A stretch of 16,512 bases of DNA from CAZAGD01 sp964484485 (GTDB lineage Bacteria > Desulfobacterota > SM23-61): positions 1 through 16,512 of the forward strand of contig CAZAGD010000198.1 in NCBI GenBank assembly GCA_964484485.1, written 5' to 3'. Positions 7,859 to 14,991 of this stretch are shown piece after piece (the first letter of the stretch is position 1; each line of letters begins with the position of its first letter). The notes below the pieces were generated by a model. It did not search any database and was not told the DNA's origin. It worked only from the letters and a program-made list of their open reading frames with translations. A program made the translations under genes and the position numbers.

Positions 7859-10075
7859 ATGTCGGTTAATGATGAGCGTGTAGAAGTGCGGACTAATATT
7901 TCCGGCCGGGAATTGGCGTTGGAAACGGGGGTAGTTGCCCGGCAAGCAAACGGAGCAGTATTAGTCTCTTTTGGGGAGAGTATCGTATTAGTCACAGCCA
8001 CGGCCTCTAAGAGCCCGCGGAAAGAAACCGACTTCTTCCCTTTAGTGGTCGATTATCAAGAAATGGCTTACGCCGCGGGAAAAATTCCGGGAGGGTTTTT
8101 CAAGCGGGAAGGAAAGCCGAGTGAAAAAGAAGTTTTGACTTCACGCTTGATTGACCGTCCTTTACGTCCTCTTTTCCCCAAGGGTTTTTTAAACGAGGTC
8201 CAGATCATAGCCACCGTACTTTCTGCCGATCAAGAGAACGATCCTGATGTTTTGGCCATCTGTGGAGCATCTGCTGCTTTAGAAATCTCGGATATTCCTT
8301 TTCAAGGGCCCATAGGGGCAGTACGCGTAGGGCGGTTAAACGGCCAATGGATTTGTAACCCCACTTTAAACCAGATGGCTGAAAGTGATGTCAATTTAGT
8401 GGTGGCCGGAAATAAAGAAGCGGTTGTGATGGTGGAAGGAGGAGGAAGAGAAATTTCCGAAGATGATCTGCTGGAAGCCATTTTTTTTGGGCATACCTCC
8501 TTGCAGCCTATCCTTAAGCTCCAGGAAGAGCTTAAGCAAAAAAAATTAGCCTGGGAAAATGAGCAGCGGAAACTAAAGGGAGAACCTTTAATTTCTGCTT
8601 TAGAAAAAATGGCTGTGCCGCCGCTTTTCGATGATCCTTATTTAAACCAAAAGGTTCTTTTGGAAGATGAATCTATCCGGGAAAAAATCCGGGTCGCTGG
8701 ACAAGAGCGAATTCGCCAGGCCTTTAGAATTCCGCAAAAGAAACTTCGGAATGAACAATTGGAGTTAATCCGGCAGGAAATCTTACCCCCTCTTCTGGAG
8801 AAGTTTCCCGATAAAGCTCTGGCCATTAAGGATTATTATGAAATGTTAGAAAAATATTTGGCCCGGCGGCCGGTAGTGGAGGAGAATAAAAGGATTGACG
8901 GCCGCGCTTTTAACGAAGTGCGCCCTATTCAAATTTTAGTCGGATGGCTACCCCGGACCCATGGTTCAGCGAGGTTTACTCGGGGAGAGACCCAGATTTC
9001 GGCGGTAGTCACCTTAGGGTCAGCAGAAGATGAACAAAAGATTGACGCTTTAACGGGCGAAACTTTTAAGTCTTTCATGCTCCATTATAATTTTCCCCCT
9101 TATAGTGTGGGCGAGGTGCGCATGCTCCGCGGACCCAGTCGGCGAGATATTGGCCATGGCGCTTTAGCCGAAAGGGCCATTAGTTATGTCCTCCCCTCTA
9201 ACGATAAATTTCCCTATACCATTAGGATAGTTTCCGAAGTTTTGGAGTCTAATGGATCCTCCTCTATGGCCACAGTGTGCGGAGCTTCGCTGGCCTTGAT
9301 GGATGCCGGGGTACCCATTAAGAGTGCCGTGGCCGGCATAGCCATGGGTTTAATCAAGGAGGGAGAGCAAGTAATTATTCTCACCGATATTTTAGGCGAT
9401 GAAGATCATCATGGCGATATGGATTTTAAAGTAGCGGGCACGAGGAAAGGGATCACCGGCTTCCAGATGGATATTAAAATTCCCGGAGTGACTAAGGAAA
9501 TCCTGAAGCGGGCCTTAGAACAGGCTCGGGAAGGAAGGAATTTTATCCTCAGTAAAATGGAGATGGCTATAGCCAAGCCCCGACCAGAACTTTCCGTATA
9601 TGCCCCGCGGGTGCTAACTATCCAAATCAAGCCGGATAAAATTCGGGAGGTAATTGGCCCGCAAGGAAAGATAATTCGCGGTATCCAGGATGAGACTGGC
9701 GTCAAGATCAATATTGAAGATGACGGGCGGGTCCACATTTTTTCTCCAGATGCTCAGGCGGCAGCCAAGGCCGCCCGTAAAATACGGGAAATTACCCGAG
9801 AAGTGGAAATTGGCGAAATTTACTTAGGACGAGTTACTTCTATTGCTCGCCGACCAGATGGTAAAGAATTTGGAGCTTTTGTAGAACTCTTCCCGGGAAC
9901 AGAAGGGTTGGTTCATATATCCGAAATATGTAAAGAAAGAATAAAAGCTGTGCAAGATGTGCTTAAAGAAGGCGACGAAGTTTTAGTAAAAGTTATTGGA
10001 GTAGATGAAAGGGGAAAGATCAAACTTAGTCGCAAAGAAGCCCTTGGTCAACCTCGACCAGAAAGCTCATCATAA
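7859..10075 (+). CDS. pnp: Polyribonucleotide nucleotidyltransferase (PNPase)
   Basis: PNPase is a trimeric 3'-5' phosphorolytic exoribonuclease that degrades mRNA, consuming phosphate and releasing nucleoside diphosphates. Numbering from ATG 7859 (738 residues): first RNase PH domain (about 12-140), a helical linker (about 240-320), second RNase PH domain with GDEDHHGDMDFK, where D514 and D520 match the E. coli catalytic D486 and D492, KH domain with GPQG at 600-603, and S1 domain with FGAFVELFPGTEGLVHISE. A TTG at 7835 in frame would add eight residues, but the GAGAGGAG site (7841-7848) suits ATG 7859. It ends 26 bases before the peptidase gene. It works with NrnA, which removes the short oligonucleotides PNPase leaves. 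Confidence 0.98.
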   Translation: MSVNDERVEVRTNISGRELALETGVVARQANGAVLVSFGESIVLVTATASKSPRKETDFFPLVVDYQEMAYAAGKIPGGFFKREGKPSEKEVLTSRLIDRPLRPLFPKGFLNEVQIIATVLSADQENDPDVLAICGASAALEISDIPFQGPIGAVRVGRLNGQWICNPTLNQMAESDVNLVVAGNKEAVVMVEGGGREISEDDLLEAIFFGHTSLQPILKLQEELKQKKLAWENEQRKLKGEPLISALEKMAVPPLFDDPYLNQKVLLEDESIREKIRVAGQERIRQAFRIPQKKLRNEQLELIRQEILPPLLEKFPDKALAIKDYYEMLEKYLARRPVVEENKRIDGRAFNEVRPIQILVGWLPRTHGSARFTRGETQISAVVTLGSAEDEQKIDALTGETFKSFMLHYNFPPYSVGEVRMLRGPSRRDIGHGALAERAISYVLPSNDKFPYTIRIVSEVLESNGSSSMATVCGASLALMDAGVPIKSAVAGIAMGLIKEGEQVIILTDILGDEDHHGDMDFKVAGTRKGITGFQMDIKIPGVTKEILKRALEQAREGRNFILSKMEMAIAKPRPELSVYAPRVLTIQIKPDKIREVIGPQGKIIRGIQDETGVKINIEDDGRVHIFSPDAQAAAKAARKIREITREVEIGEIYLGRVTSIARRPDGKEFGAFVELFPGTEGLVHISEICKERIKAVQDVLKEGDEVLVKVIGVDERGKIKLSRKEALGQPRPESSS

Positions 10076-10101
10076 ATACAAATTCTCTGGAAATCCGGCA
10101 T

Positions 10102-11403
10102 ATGAAAAAAGAAAAGCTTTTGCCCAAAGAGAAAAGTTTATCTCCTTTTCCAGTGCAAAAAACGATCCTGCCCAATGGTCTTAGGGTGATAACCGAAGAG
10201 ATACCCAATGTTCACTCTGTTTCTGTAGGCATCTGGGTGGAGGCCGGGTCGCGGGATGAAGGGATAGAAGAAAACGGTATTTCTCATTTTGTGGAACATA
10301 TGCTCTTTAAAGGAACTAAGCGGAGATCTGCCCGGCAAATTGCCAAGGAAATTGATGCGGTGGGCGGGATTCTTAACGCTTTTACCAGTAAAGAATTTTC
10401 CAGTTTTTATGCCAAAGTTTTAGCTAAGCATTTATCCGTCGCCTTGGATATTCTCTTTGATTTATACCTTAATTCGGTTTTTTCTCCTGCGGAGTTAGAA
10501 AAGGAACGGCAGGTTATTATCCAAGAAATAAACATGGTGGAAGACTCTCCTGACGATTATATTCATGACCTTTTCAGTGAGTATTTTTGGCCCCGCCATC
10601 CTCTTGGTTTACCCATTTTAGGCCGGGTGGAGACTATCTCCAAGATGAATAGGCAGAAACTTAGAAGTTTCTTTCTTAAGAATTATTTATCTTTTCAGCC
10701 CATTATTGCGGCAGCTGGTAAATTAAAACATGAAGAATTAGTGCAAGCAGTCCAAAATTATTTGGGCCATAGAAAATTTCAACCTAAAAAGCGGCAAGTA
10801 AGCCCTCCCCGGCCGCATGCCCACATTCAAGTCAAAGAGAAACCCCTGGAACAAGTCCACCTCATTTTGGGTACCAAAGGTTTGGCCGTTAGCCATCCCG
10901 AACGCTATGTTTTTTCAGTACTGAATACCATTTTGGGCGGCGGAATGAGTTCCCGCCTCTTTCAAGAGATAAGGGAGAAAAGGGGGCTGGCTTATTCTGT
11001 TTATTCTTTTATCTCTTCTTTTTTTGATAGTGGTATTTTGGGTATTTATGTGGGCACTGGCGATAATGCCCTAAATCGGGTACTCCAAATTCTCCTGCGG
11101 GAAATTAGAAACTTAACTGAGGACTGTCCTAAACCAAAGGAATTAGCCTCAGCTAAAGAACAGTTAAAAGGAAATCTTCTCCTGAGCTTAGAAAGTACCG
11201 ATAGCCGGATGAACAGGTTAGCCAAGAGCGAAATTTATTTTAAAAGATTTATTAAAGTGGAAGAAATTATCGAAGGAATTGAGAAAGTTAAAGCGGAAGA
11301 AGTTAGTGTCTTAGCCAAAAAAATCTTTAATCCAGAGTTGCTCTCTTTGACGGTCTTAGGTCCTGTTGCTAAGGAACAGATTCCGGTGCACCTTTTAGTT
11401 TAG
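10102..11403 (+). CDS. M16 family zinc peptidase (pitrilysin / processing-peptidase beta-like)
   Basis: This is a single-chain M16B-type metallopeptidase of 433 residues. The inverted zinc motif HFVEH is at 62-66, with the third ligand E142 in QEINMVEDSPDD, 76 residues later as usual for the family. The second, non-catalytic half has the substrate-contact block LFQEIREKRGLAYSVYSF. No signal peptide is seen, so it is probably cytoplasmic. Such peptidases are conserved downstream of pnp in many bacteria (for example B. subtilis mlpA/ymxG), but the natural substrate is usually unknown. The start at 10102 lacks a strong ribosome site. The stop is 2 bases before the dut ATG, so the two are coupled. 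Confidence 0.94.
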   Translation: MKKEKLLPKEKSLSPFPVQKTILPNGLRVITEEIPNVHSVSVGIWVEAGSRDEGIEENGISHFVEHMLFKGTKRRSARQIAKEIDAVGGILNAFTSKEFSSFYAKVLAKHLSVALDILFDLYLNSVFSPAELEKERQVIIQEINMVEDSPDDYIHDLFSEYFWPRHPLGLPILGRVETISKMNRQKLRSFFLKNYLSFQPIIAAAGKLKHEELVQAVQNYLGHRKFQPKKRQVSPPRPHAHIQVKEKPLEQVHLILGTKGLAVSHPERYVFSVLNTILGGGMSSRLFQEIREKRGLAYSVYSFISSFFDSGILGIYVGTGDNALNRVLQILLREIRNLTEDCPKPKELASAKEQLKGNLLLSLESTDSRMNRLAKSEIYFKRFIKVEEIIEGIEKVKAEEVSVLAKKIFNPELLSLTVLGPVAKEQIPVHLLV

Positions 11404-11405
11404 GG

Positions 11406-11864
11406 ATGCCAGAAATGGTCAAAGTTAAAGTAAAGCGTCTGCGGCAGAATAAAGGAGAGGAAACTTCTTTACCGCAATATATGAGCGCCCACTCTTCTGG
11501 TTTGGACTTATTTGCCGATCTCGAGCAAGAAATTGTCTTGGGACCGGGCGAATGGAAGCTTATTCCTACAGGAATAGCTATTTCTCTTCCCCCAGGATAT
11601 GAAGGGCAGGTCAGACCGCGAAGTGGATTGGCCTTAAAATATGGGGTGACTTTATTGAATTCTCCTGGGACTATAGATGCCGACTACCGGGGAGAAATTG
11701 GGGTAATCCTTATAAATTTGAGTCGCCAACCCTTTGCCATAAAAAGGGGTGATCGAATAGCCCAGTTGGTTATTGCTCCAGTTTGCCGAGTTGCTTTAGA
11801 ATTGGTGACCGATCTTGACGAAACCAAAAGAGGGCCTGGAGGTTTCGGACATACGGGCTATTAA
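11406..11864 (+). CDS. dut: dUTP diphosphatase (dUTPase)
   Basis: dUTPase hydrolyses dUTP to dUMP and pyrophosphate, keeping uracil out of DNA and feeding dTMP synthesis. It is a homotrimer. All five family motifs are present in the 152-residue product: motif 1 SGLDLFA (31-37), motif 2 PRSGLALKYG (71-80), motif 3 GTIDADYRGEIGV (88-100, with the expected catalytic D91 and base-stacking Y94), motif 4 RGDRIAQL (114-121), and motif 5 RGPGGFGHTG (142-151). An in-frame ATG at 11415 could be the real start, giving MVKVKVKRL. It directly follows the M16 peptidase gene, an order common downstream of pnp. Confidence 0.96.
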   Translation: MPEMVKVKVKRLRQNKGEETSLPQYMSAHSSGLDLFADLEQEIVLGPGEWKLIPTGIAISLPPGYEGQVRPRSGLALKYGVTLLNSPGTIDADYRGEIGVILINLSRQPFAIKRGDRIAQLVIAPVCRVALELVTDLDETKRGPGGFGHTGY

Positions 11865-11886
11865 GAGATTTGGTTAGGTGGGACCT

Positions 11887-12471
11887 ATGGGCGAGTTCTT
11901 CAATAAGAGACAGCGCCTTTGGGTGGGCGAGGCCTTAGAAATAGCTGAATTTTTAGCGGAAGCCAATTTAAAAGTCGACTTAACAGATTCCGCGAAGTAT
12001 TTTTATGATTTGCGCACGTTAATTAATCTGCAAGGAGCGGAGAAAACTGACCGTGCTTTAGCGCAAGTATGTAAATATGAATATCTCCGCTCCCAACCAT
12101 CTTGGGCAAAAAGGAGCAAAGATTTTTATCGGATTTGTCTGCAAGATGATAAAATTTTAAAAGCGGCGGCCTGGAAATCTCCCCCTTTTTTACGCGCTTT
12201 AATTCTTTACGTAATAACTCATGAGCTCATCCATGTCATTCGTTTCAGTGAAGACCCGCGCCTATTTCATTTGCAAATAGAAGAGAAAAGAGTGGAAGAG
12301 AAAGGGGTGCATCGGCTGACTTATAATTTATTAAAAGGTTTGCATGATCCTCAGCTTAATGATCTATTAGAACGTTATCGGCCAATGTGGGATGAAGAAG
12401 CGCGAGATCGCGTGCTGGGCTTAAATCCCTTGACAAATAGCTTGGGCGTGCCTAATTTTTTAATAAGTTAA
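11887..12471 (+). CDS. Uncharacterised protein with HELIH zincin-like motif
   Basis: I do not recognise a named family. The 194-residue product is predicted soluble, mostly helical and highly charged, with no signal peptide. Its key feature is YVITHELIHVIRF, with the HExxH pattern at 112-116 (H112, E113, H116), embedded in a hydrophobic helix, the usual zincin layout. Candidate third ligands are the glutamates in HLQIEEKRVEEKGVH, about 17-22 residues downstream, or its final histidine. A C-terminal segment rich in D, E and R follows. The ATG at 11887 has AGGTGG (11875-11880) at 6-base spacing, which I prefer to GTG 11878. It sits 22 bases after dut and 20 before fmdB in the same operon, so it is likely expressed constitutively. 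Protease activity is inferred from the motif only. Confidence 0.85.
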   Translation: MGEFFNKRQRLWVGEALEIAEFLAEANLKVDLTDSAKYFYDLRTLINLQGAEKTDRALAQVCKYEYLRSQPSWAKRSKDFYRICLQDDKILKAAAWKSPPFLRALILYVITHELIHVIRFSEDPRLFHLQIEEKRVEEKGVHRLTYNLLKGLHDPQLNDLLERYRPMWDEEARDRVLGLNPLTNSLGVPNFLIS

Positions 12472-12491
12472 AGATACAGTGGAGGTAAACA

Positions 12492-12758
12492 ATGCCTATC
12501 TATGAATATAAGTGTCAAGATTGTGGAGAAATTACAGAAATCTTGCAAAAATTTTCGGATAAACCTTTAAACCAATGCCCATCTTGCGGAGGAAAAGTTT
12601 CCAAGATTATTTCTAATTGTACCTTTCAGTTAAAAGGCAGCGGTTGGTACGTTACCGACTATAAAAATAAAGAGAAAGGCAAAGATAAAGGATCTGAGTC
12701 CAAAAAAGACGAAGAAAAAAAGGACAAATTTAAAAAGGACGAAACCAAAAAGGATTAA
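12492..12758 (+). CDS. FmdB-type zinc ribbon protein
   Basis: The opening MPIYEYKCQDCGEITEILQK is the hallmark of the FmdB/CxxC_CXXC_SSSS family, named after a putative regulator of formamidase genes in Methylophilus. The true function of most members is unknown. A single zinc ribbon is formed by C8, C11, C29 and C32. The ribbon domain continues to about residue 60 (FQLKGSGWYVTDYKNK). The last ~28 residues are a low-complexity, very hydrophilic tail of repeated K, D and E. A strong GGAGGT site (12481-12486) precedes the ATG by 5 bases. It is the last gene of the long operon; its stop lies only 9 bases from the stop of the convergent gene, with no clear terminator. Confidence 0.92.
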   Translation: MPIYEYKCQDCGEITEILQKFSDKPLNQCPSCGGKVSKIISNCTFQLKGSGWYVTDYKNKEKGKDKGSESKKDEEKKDKFKKDETKKD

Positions 12759-12767
12759 GCCTTTACC

Positions 12768-13277
12768 TTAAATCTTCCATAAGCCCAGAATTGCTAAAAG
12801 AATTAACGCTATACCGGCGATCAAAGCGCCTATCCATCCTAAAAGGCATAGAGTTAAGACGATTACGCCAGCAATAAACACTCCTAAAGCAATAGGCCAG
12901 AAGGCTTTTTTTAAACTCATTCCTAAAAGAAAGGCGATTAAAGCGCCGGTCCATGCCCCCGTACCCGGCAGGGGCACCGCTACGAAAAGCATGAGGCCAA
13001 TTCTTTCGTATTTCTCCACTAAGGAACTTTGCCTGCGCGTCCTCTGCAAAACCCAATTTAAGAGGCGCTCTAATAATTTTATGCGGGTTAATAATTTGCT
13101 TATGGGGTCTAAAAAAAGAAGAATAAACGGCACTGGGAAGATGTTCCCTAAAAGGGAAGTAATGAACACTCCTGGCCAAGGAAGGTGCATGGCCAACATG
13201 CCTACGGGAATTGAGCCGCGTAGCTCCCAGATAGGAGTAGCGGCCATGAGAAAAACCCAGAGATATTTTATATCCAT
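12768..13277 (-). CDS. Small membrane exporter-like protein (COG2426 / PF06695 type)
   Basis: This 169-residue integral membrane protein matches the 'putative small multi-drug export' family, whose transport role is unproven. Seen features: an N-terminal helix followed by TPIWELRGSIPVGM (about 14-27), a hydrophobic segment GVFITSLLGNIFPVPFILLF, a basic cytoplasmic-looking loop (about 57-91, rich in R and K), the family motif VPLPGTGAWTG, and a very hydrophobic C-terminus with two more helices. On the minus strand an AGGAAAGAG site precedes the ATG at 13277. It starts 19 bases after the uppP stop and is probably its second operon gene. Confidence 0.88.
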   Translation of the reverse strand: MDIKYLWVFLMAATPIWELRGSIPVGMLAMHLPWPGVFITSLLGNIFPVPFILLFLDPISKLLTRIKLLERLLNWVLQRTRRQSSLVEKYERIGLMLFVAVPLPGTGAWTGALIAFLLGMSLKKAFWPIALGVFIAGVIVLTLCLLGWIGALIAGIALILLAILGLWKI

Positions 13278-13296
13278 TAACTCTTTCCTATAAACC

Positions 13297-14124
13297 TCAA
13301 GACCATATAATCCCCAAAAGGGTAATGGCAGCTAAGATAAGGCGATAATAGGCAAATAGGTGCAAAGGATGCTCTTTTAAAAAGCGCATTAAAAAAGCTA
13401 TGGCTAAAAAGCCGATGAAGAAAGAAGAGGCGGTTCCTAACATTAAGATGGAAAGATCGATATTTCTTTCTCCGGAAAGGAGATGGCGGAGATGAAAAAT
13501 AGCGGCTCCAGCGATTATGGGAGCAGAAAGAAGAAAGGAAAAGCGGGCCGAAGCTTCCCGGCGGAAACCCAAAAGAAGCGCCGTAGTAATTGTAATCCCG
13601 GAGCGGGAAACTCCGGGAAGTAAAGCAAGACTTTGAGCCAAACCAATAATTAGGGCCTGCATCAATTGCATGTCTTCTAAACAAATCTCTTGGCTCCCCT
13701 TCTTTTCGGCATATATCATTAGAAAGCTTACGGCTATCAAGGGAAAAATAATGAGGAAAGGATCGCGGAAGATAACTTCCACAATATCCTCTAAAAAAAT
13801 TCCCGCCAGAGCAGCCGGGATAGAAGCCAAAATTATGTAGAGGATTAATTTGTTTTGGAAATTTTGTAATCTCCCGTGGCGCATAATTTCCCATAATCCA
13901 GAGGACATCTTTAACCAATCTGGAGAGAAATAAATGAGAATGGCCAGAATGGTTCCGGCATGGACCGCTACGCTAAAAGTTAAGCTGTCTATATAGGGAT
14001 TGTGCCAATTAAAGAACCACGGTATTAAAATTAAGTGGGCTGAACTACTAATAGGAAGGAATTCAGTCAGTCCTTGCAGGGCTCCCAACAGAAATGCTTG
14101 TGCAGATAGTGAAAATGCCTCCAT
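13297..14124 (-). CDS. uppP: Undecaprenyl-diphosphate phosphatase (BacA/UppP)
   Basis: UppP removes a phosphate from undecaprenyl pyrophosphate at the membrane, recycling the lipid carrier for peptidoglycan and other envelope polymers; overexpression confers bacitracin resistance. The 275-residue multi-helix protein has both signature motifs: GLTEFLPISSSAHL (18-31, with catalytic E21 and the SSSAH loop) and LLPGVSRSG (168-176, with R174). The length is typical. Only a poor ribosome site precedes the ATG at 14124. A promoter with the palindromic upstream element (copy B) lies 26-86 bases upstream. It leads a two-gene minus-strand operon. Confidence 0.96.
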   Translation of the reverse strand: MEAFSLSAQAFLLGALQGLTEFLPISSSAHLILIPWFFNWHNPYIDSLTFSVAVHAGTILAILIYFSPDWLKMSSGLWEIMRHGRLQNFQNKLILYIILASIPAALAGIFLEDIVEVIFRDPFLIIFPLIAVSFLMIYAEKKGSQEICLEDMQLMQALIIGLAQSLALLPGVSRSGITITTALLLGFRREASARFSFLLSAPIIAGAAIFHLRHLLSGERNIDLSILMLGTASSFFIGFLAIAFLMRFLKEHPLHLFAYYRLILAAITLLGIIWS

Positions 14125-14156
14125 ATTTGATTTGTCTTTTGGCGAGATTTAATTTT

Positions 14157-14210
14157 ATAATCTTCTGCAGGAGCTAAAAAGTCAAGAATTATATTGCTGA
14201 CCGGCGATCA
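14157..14210 (-). promoter_or_regulatory. uppP promoter with palindromic upstream element (copy B)
   Basis: Reading the minus strand, -35 TTGACT (plus coordinates 14180-14185) and -10 GATTAT (14157-14162) are 17 bp apart, giving a start near 14150. The element TGATCGCCGGTCAG occupies 14197-14210, 11 bp before the -35 box, with one base different from copies A and C. On the far side (14211-14233) it shares with copy C a flank containing TTTAAA and AGCT-AATTCA. The palindrome centre is 44 bp from the -10 centre. Confidence 0.68.
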
Positions 14211-14233
14211 TTTTTAAAATTTAAGCTAATTCA
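14196..14233 (+). repeat. Extended dispersed repeat, copy B (38 nt)
   Basis: This stretch aligns with 16254-16292 over its whole length: GCTGACCG[G/T]CGATCA, then T-rich TTTTTAAA, then ATTT-AGCT-AATTCA. There are only a few substitutions and two single-base gaps. The similarity stops at AATTCA in both copies. Copy A at 13-26 shares the 14-base core and a TTTTAA flank, in reverse orientation, before the window edge. Confidence 0.8.
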
Positions 14234-14283
14234 TTTTTAATATACCCCAACCTCTCTTAAGCACATAGAGAAGAGGAGAAAAA

Positions 14284-14991
14284 ATGAGCACTTTTTCAGA
14301 GGTTGAAGTAAAATTTTACGAGCAATTAAAGAACTTTGCTGGGCAAAGGGGTGCTGCGCTCTTCGGGGTGGCTCCTCTAAACAAGCTTTCTCCTGCCCAT
14401 TGTACATTATCACCTTCTACTATTCATGGATTAGAGAGAGCCATTTCTATTGCCTTTCATCTTTCCGACCGAATCCTGGAAGATATTATAGATGGGCCTA
14501 CCAAACTTTATTTCTTTCATTACCAGAGAGCGAATATTTTTTTGGACCAGTTGGCTTTGCAAATAACAGATTTTATTCAAGGGCAAGGTTGGGAGGCTTT
14601 GCCCATTCCGGCTTCTCAAATCATTGATTGGGTTAATCAAAAAGCGCACGTTTCTCATAAACACGTGGCCGTTTTAGCTGGATTAGGTTGGATTGGGCGG
14701 AATAATCTGCTGATTACTCCGCAATTTGGCGCCCGCCAACGGTTGGTCACCGTAATTACTAATATGCCGCTCAAAATTGATGAACCCTTCCCCTGGGGTT
14801 GCGGAGAGTGCCGCGCGTGCCTGGCTTCTTGTCCAGCTAAGGCCATTAAAGAACGGCCGCAGGATTTTGATCATCTGGGCTGCTTCCAAATGATCAAAGA
14901 ATTAGTAAAGAAAACAGGTATCAGCCAAAATATATGTGGCTTGTGCGTGAAAGCCTGCCCGGGGAAACAGGCGCACAATCTCCTTAAATAA
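14284..14991 (+). CDS. Short QueG-like two-[4Fe-4S] cluster protein
   Basis: The 235-residue product resembles the catalytic and ferredoxin parts of epoxyqueuosine reductase (QueG), a cobalamin-dependent iron-sulfur enzyme of the reductive dehalogenase superfamily. Visible features: the block AGLGWIGRNNLLITPQFGARQ (about 132-152, like the QueG AGLGW-G segment), first cluster C173, C176, C179, C183 (CxxCxxCxxxCP), and second cluster C200 with C218, C221, C225 (CGLCVKACP). The usual C-terminal HEAT-like tRNA-binding part of QueG is missing, and QueG is typically 350 residues or more, so substrate and function are open. A strong AGAGGAG site precedes the ATG. Its 3' end overlaps the convergent CoA-transferase gene by 8 bases. 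Confidence 0.85.
   Translation: MSTFSEVEVKFYEQLKNFAGQRGAALFGVAPLNKLSPAHCTLSPSTIHGLERAISIAFHLSDRILEDIIDGPTKLYFFHYQRANIFLDQLALQITDFIQGQGWEALPIPASQIIDWVNQKAHVSHKHVAVLAGLGWIGRNNLLITPQFGARQRLVTVITNMPLKIDEPFPWGCGECRACLASCPAKAIKERPQDFDHLGCFQMIKELVKKTGISQNICGLCVKACPGKQAHNLLK

Larger units (their letters stand above)
14125..14283. other. Divergent intergenic region between uppP and the QueG-like gene
   Basis: These 159 bases separate divergent genes. They hold the uppP promoter with palindromic element B and its AT-rich flank. Facing right there is a weaker candidate promoter: -10 TAATAT at 14238-14243 with only a poor -35 near 14214-14220. Just before the QueG-like start, CCTCT (14251-14255) can pair with AGAGG overlapping the ribosome site at 14272-14278, a weak hairpin of doubtful meaning. 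No coding frame is seen. Confidence 0.6.

Noticed and set aside
12749..12764. Hairpin AAAGG-ATTAAG-CCTTT as bidirectional terminator between fmdB and the exporter gene
   Set aside because: The stem is only 5 bp, AT-rich, and has no proper T tract, so I do not call it a terminator.
13277..13918. Minus-strand 213-residue frame inside uppP
   Set aside because: It is an alternative frame of uppP. The uppP frame has both signature motifs, whereas this one is rich in S, F and R without any recognisable domain.
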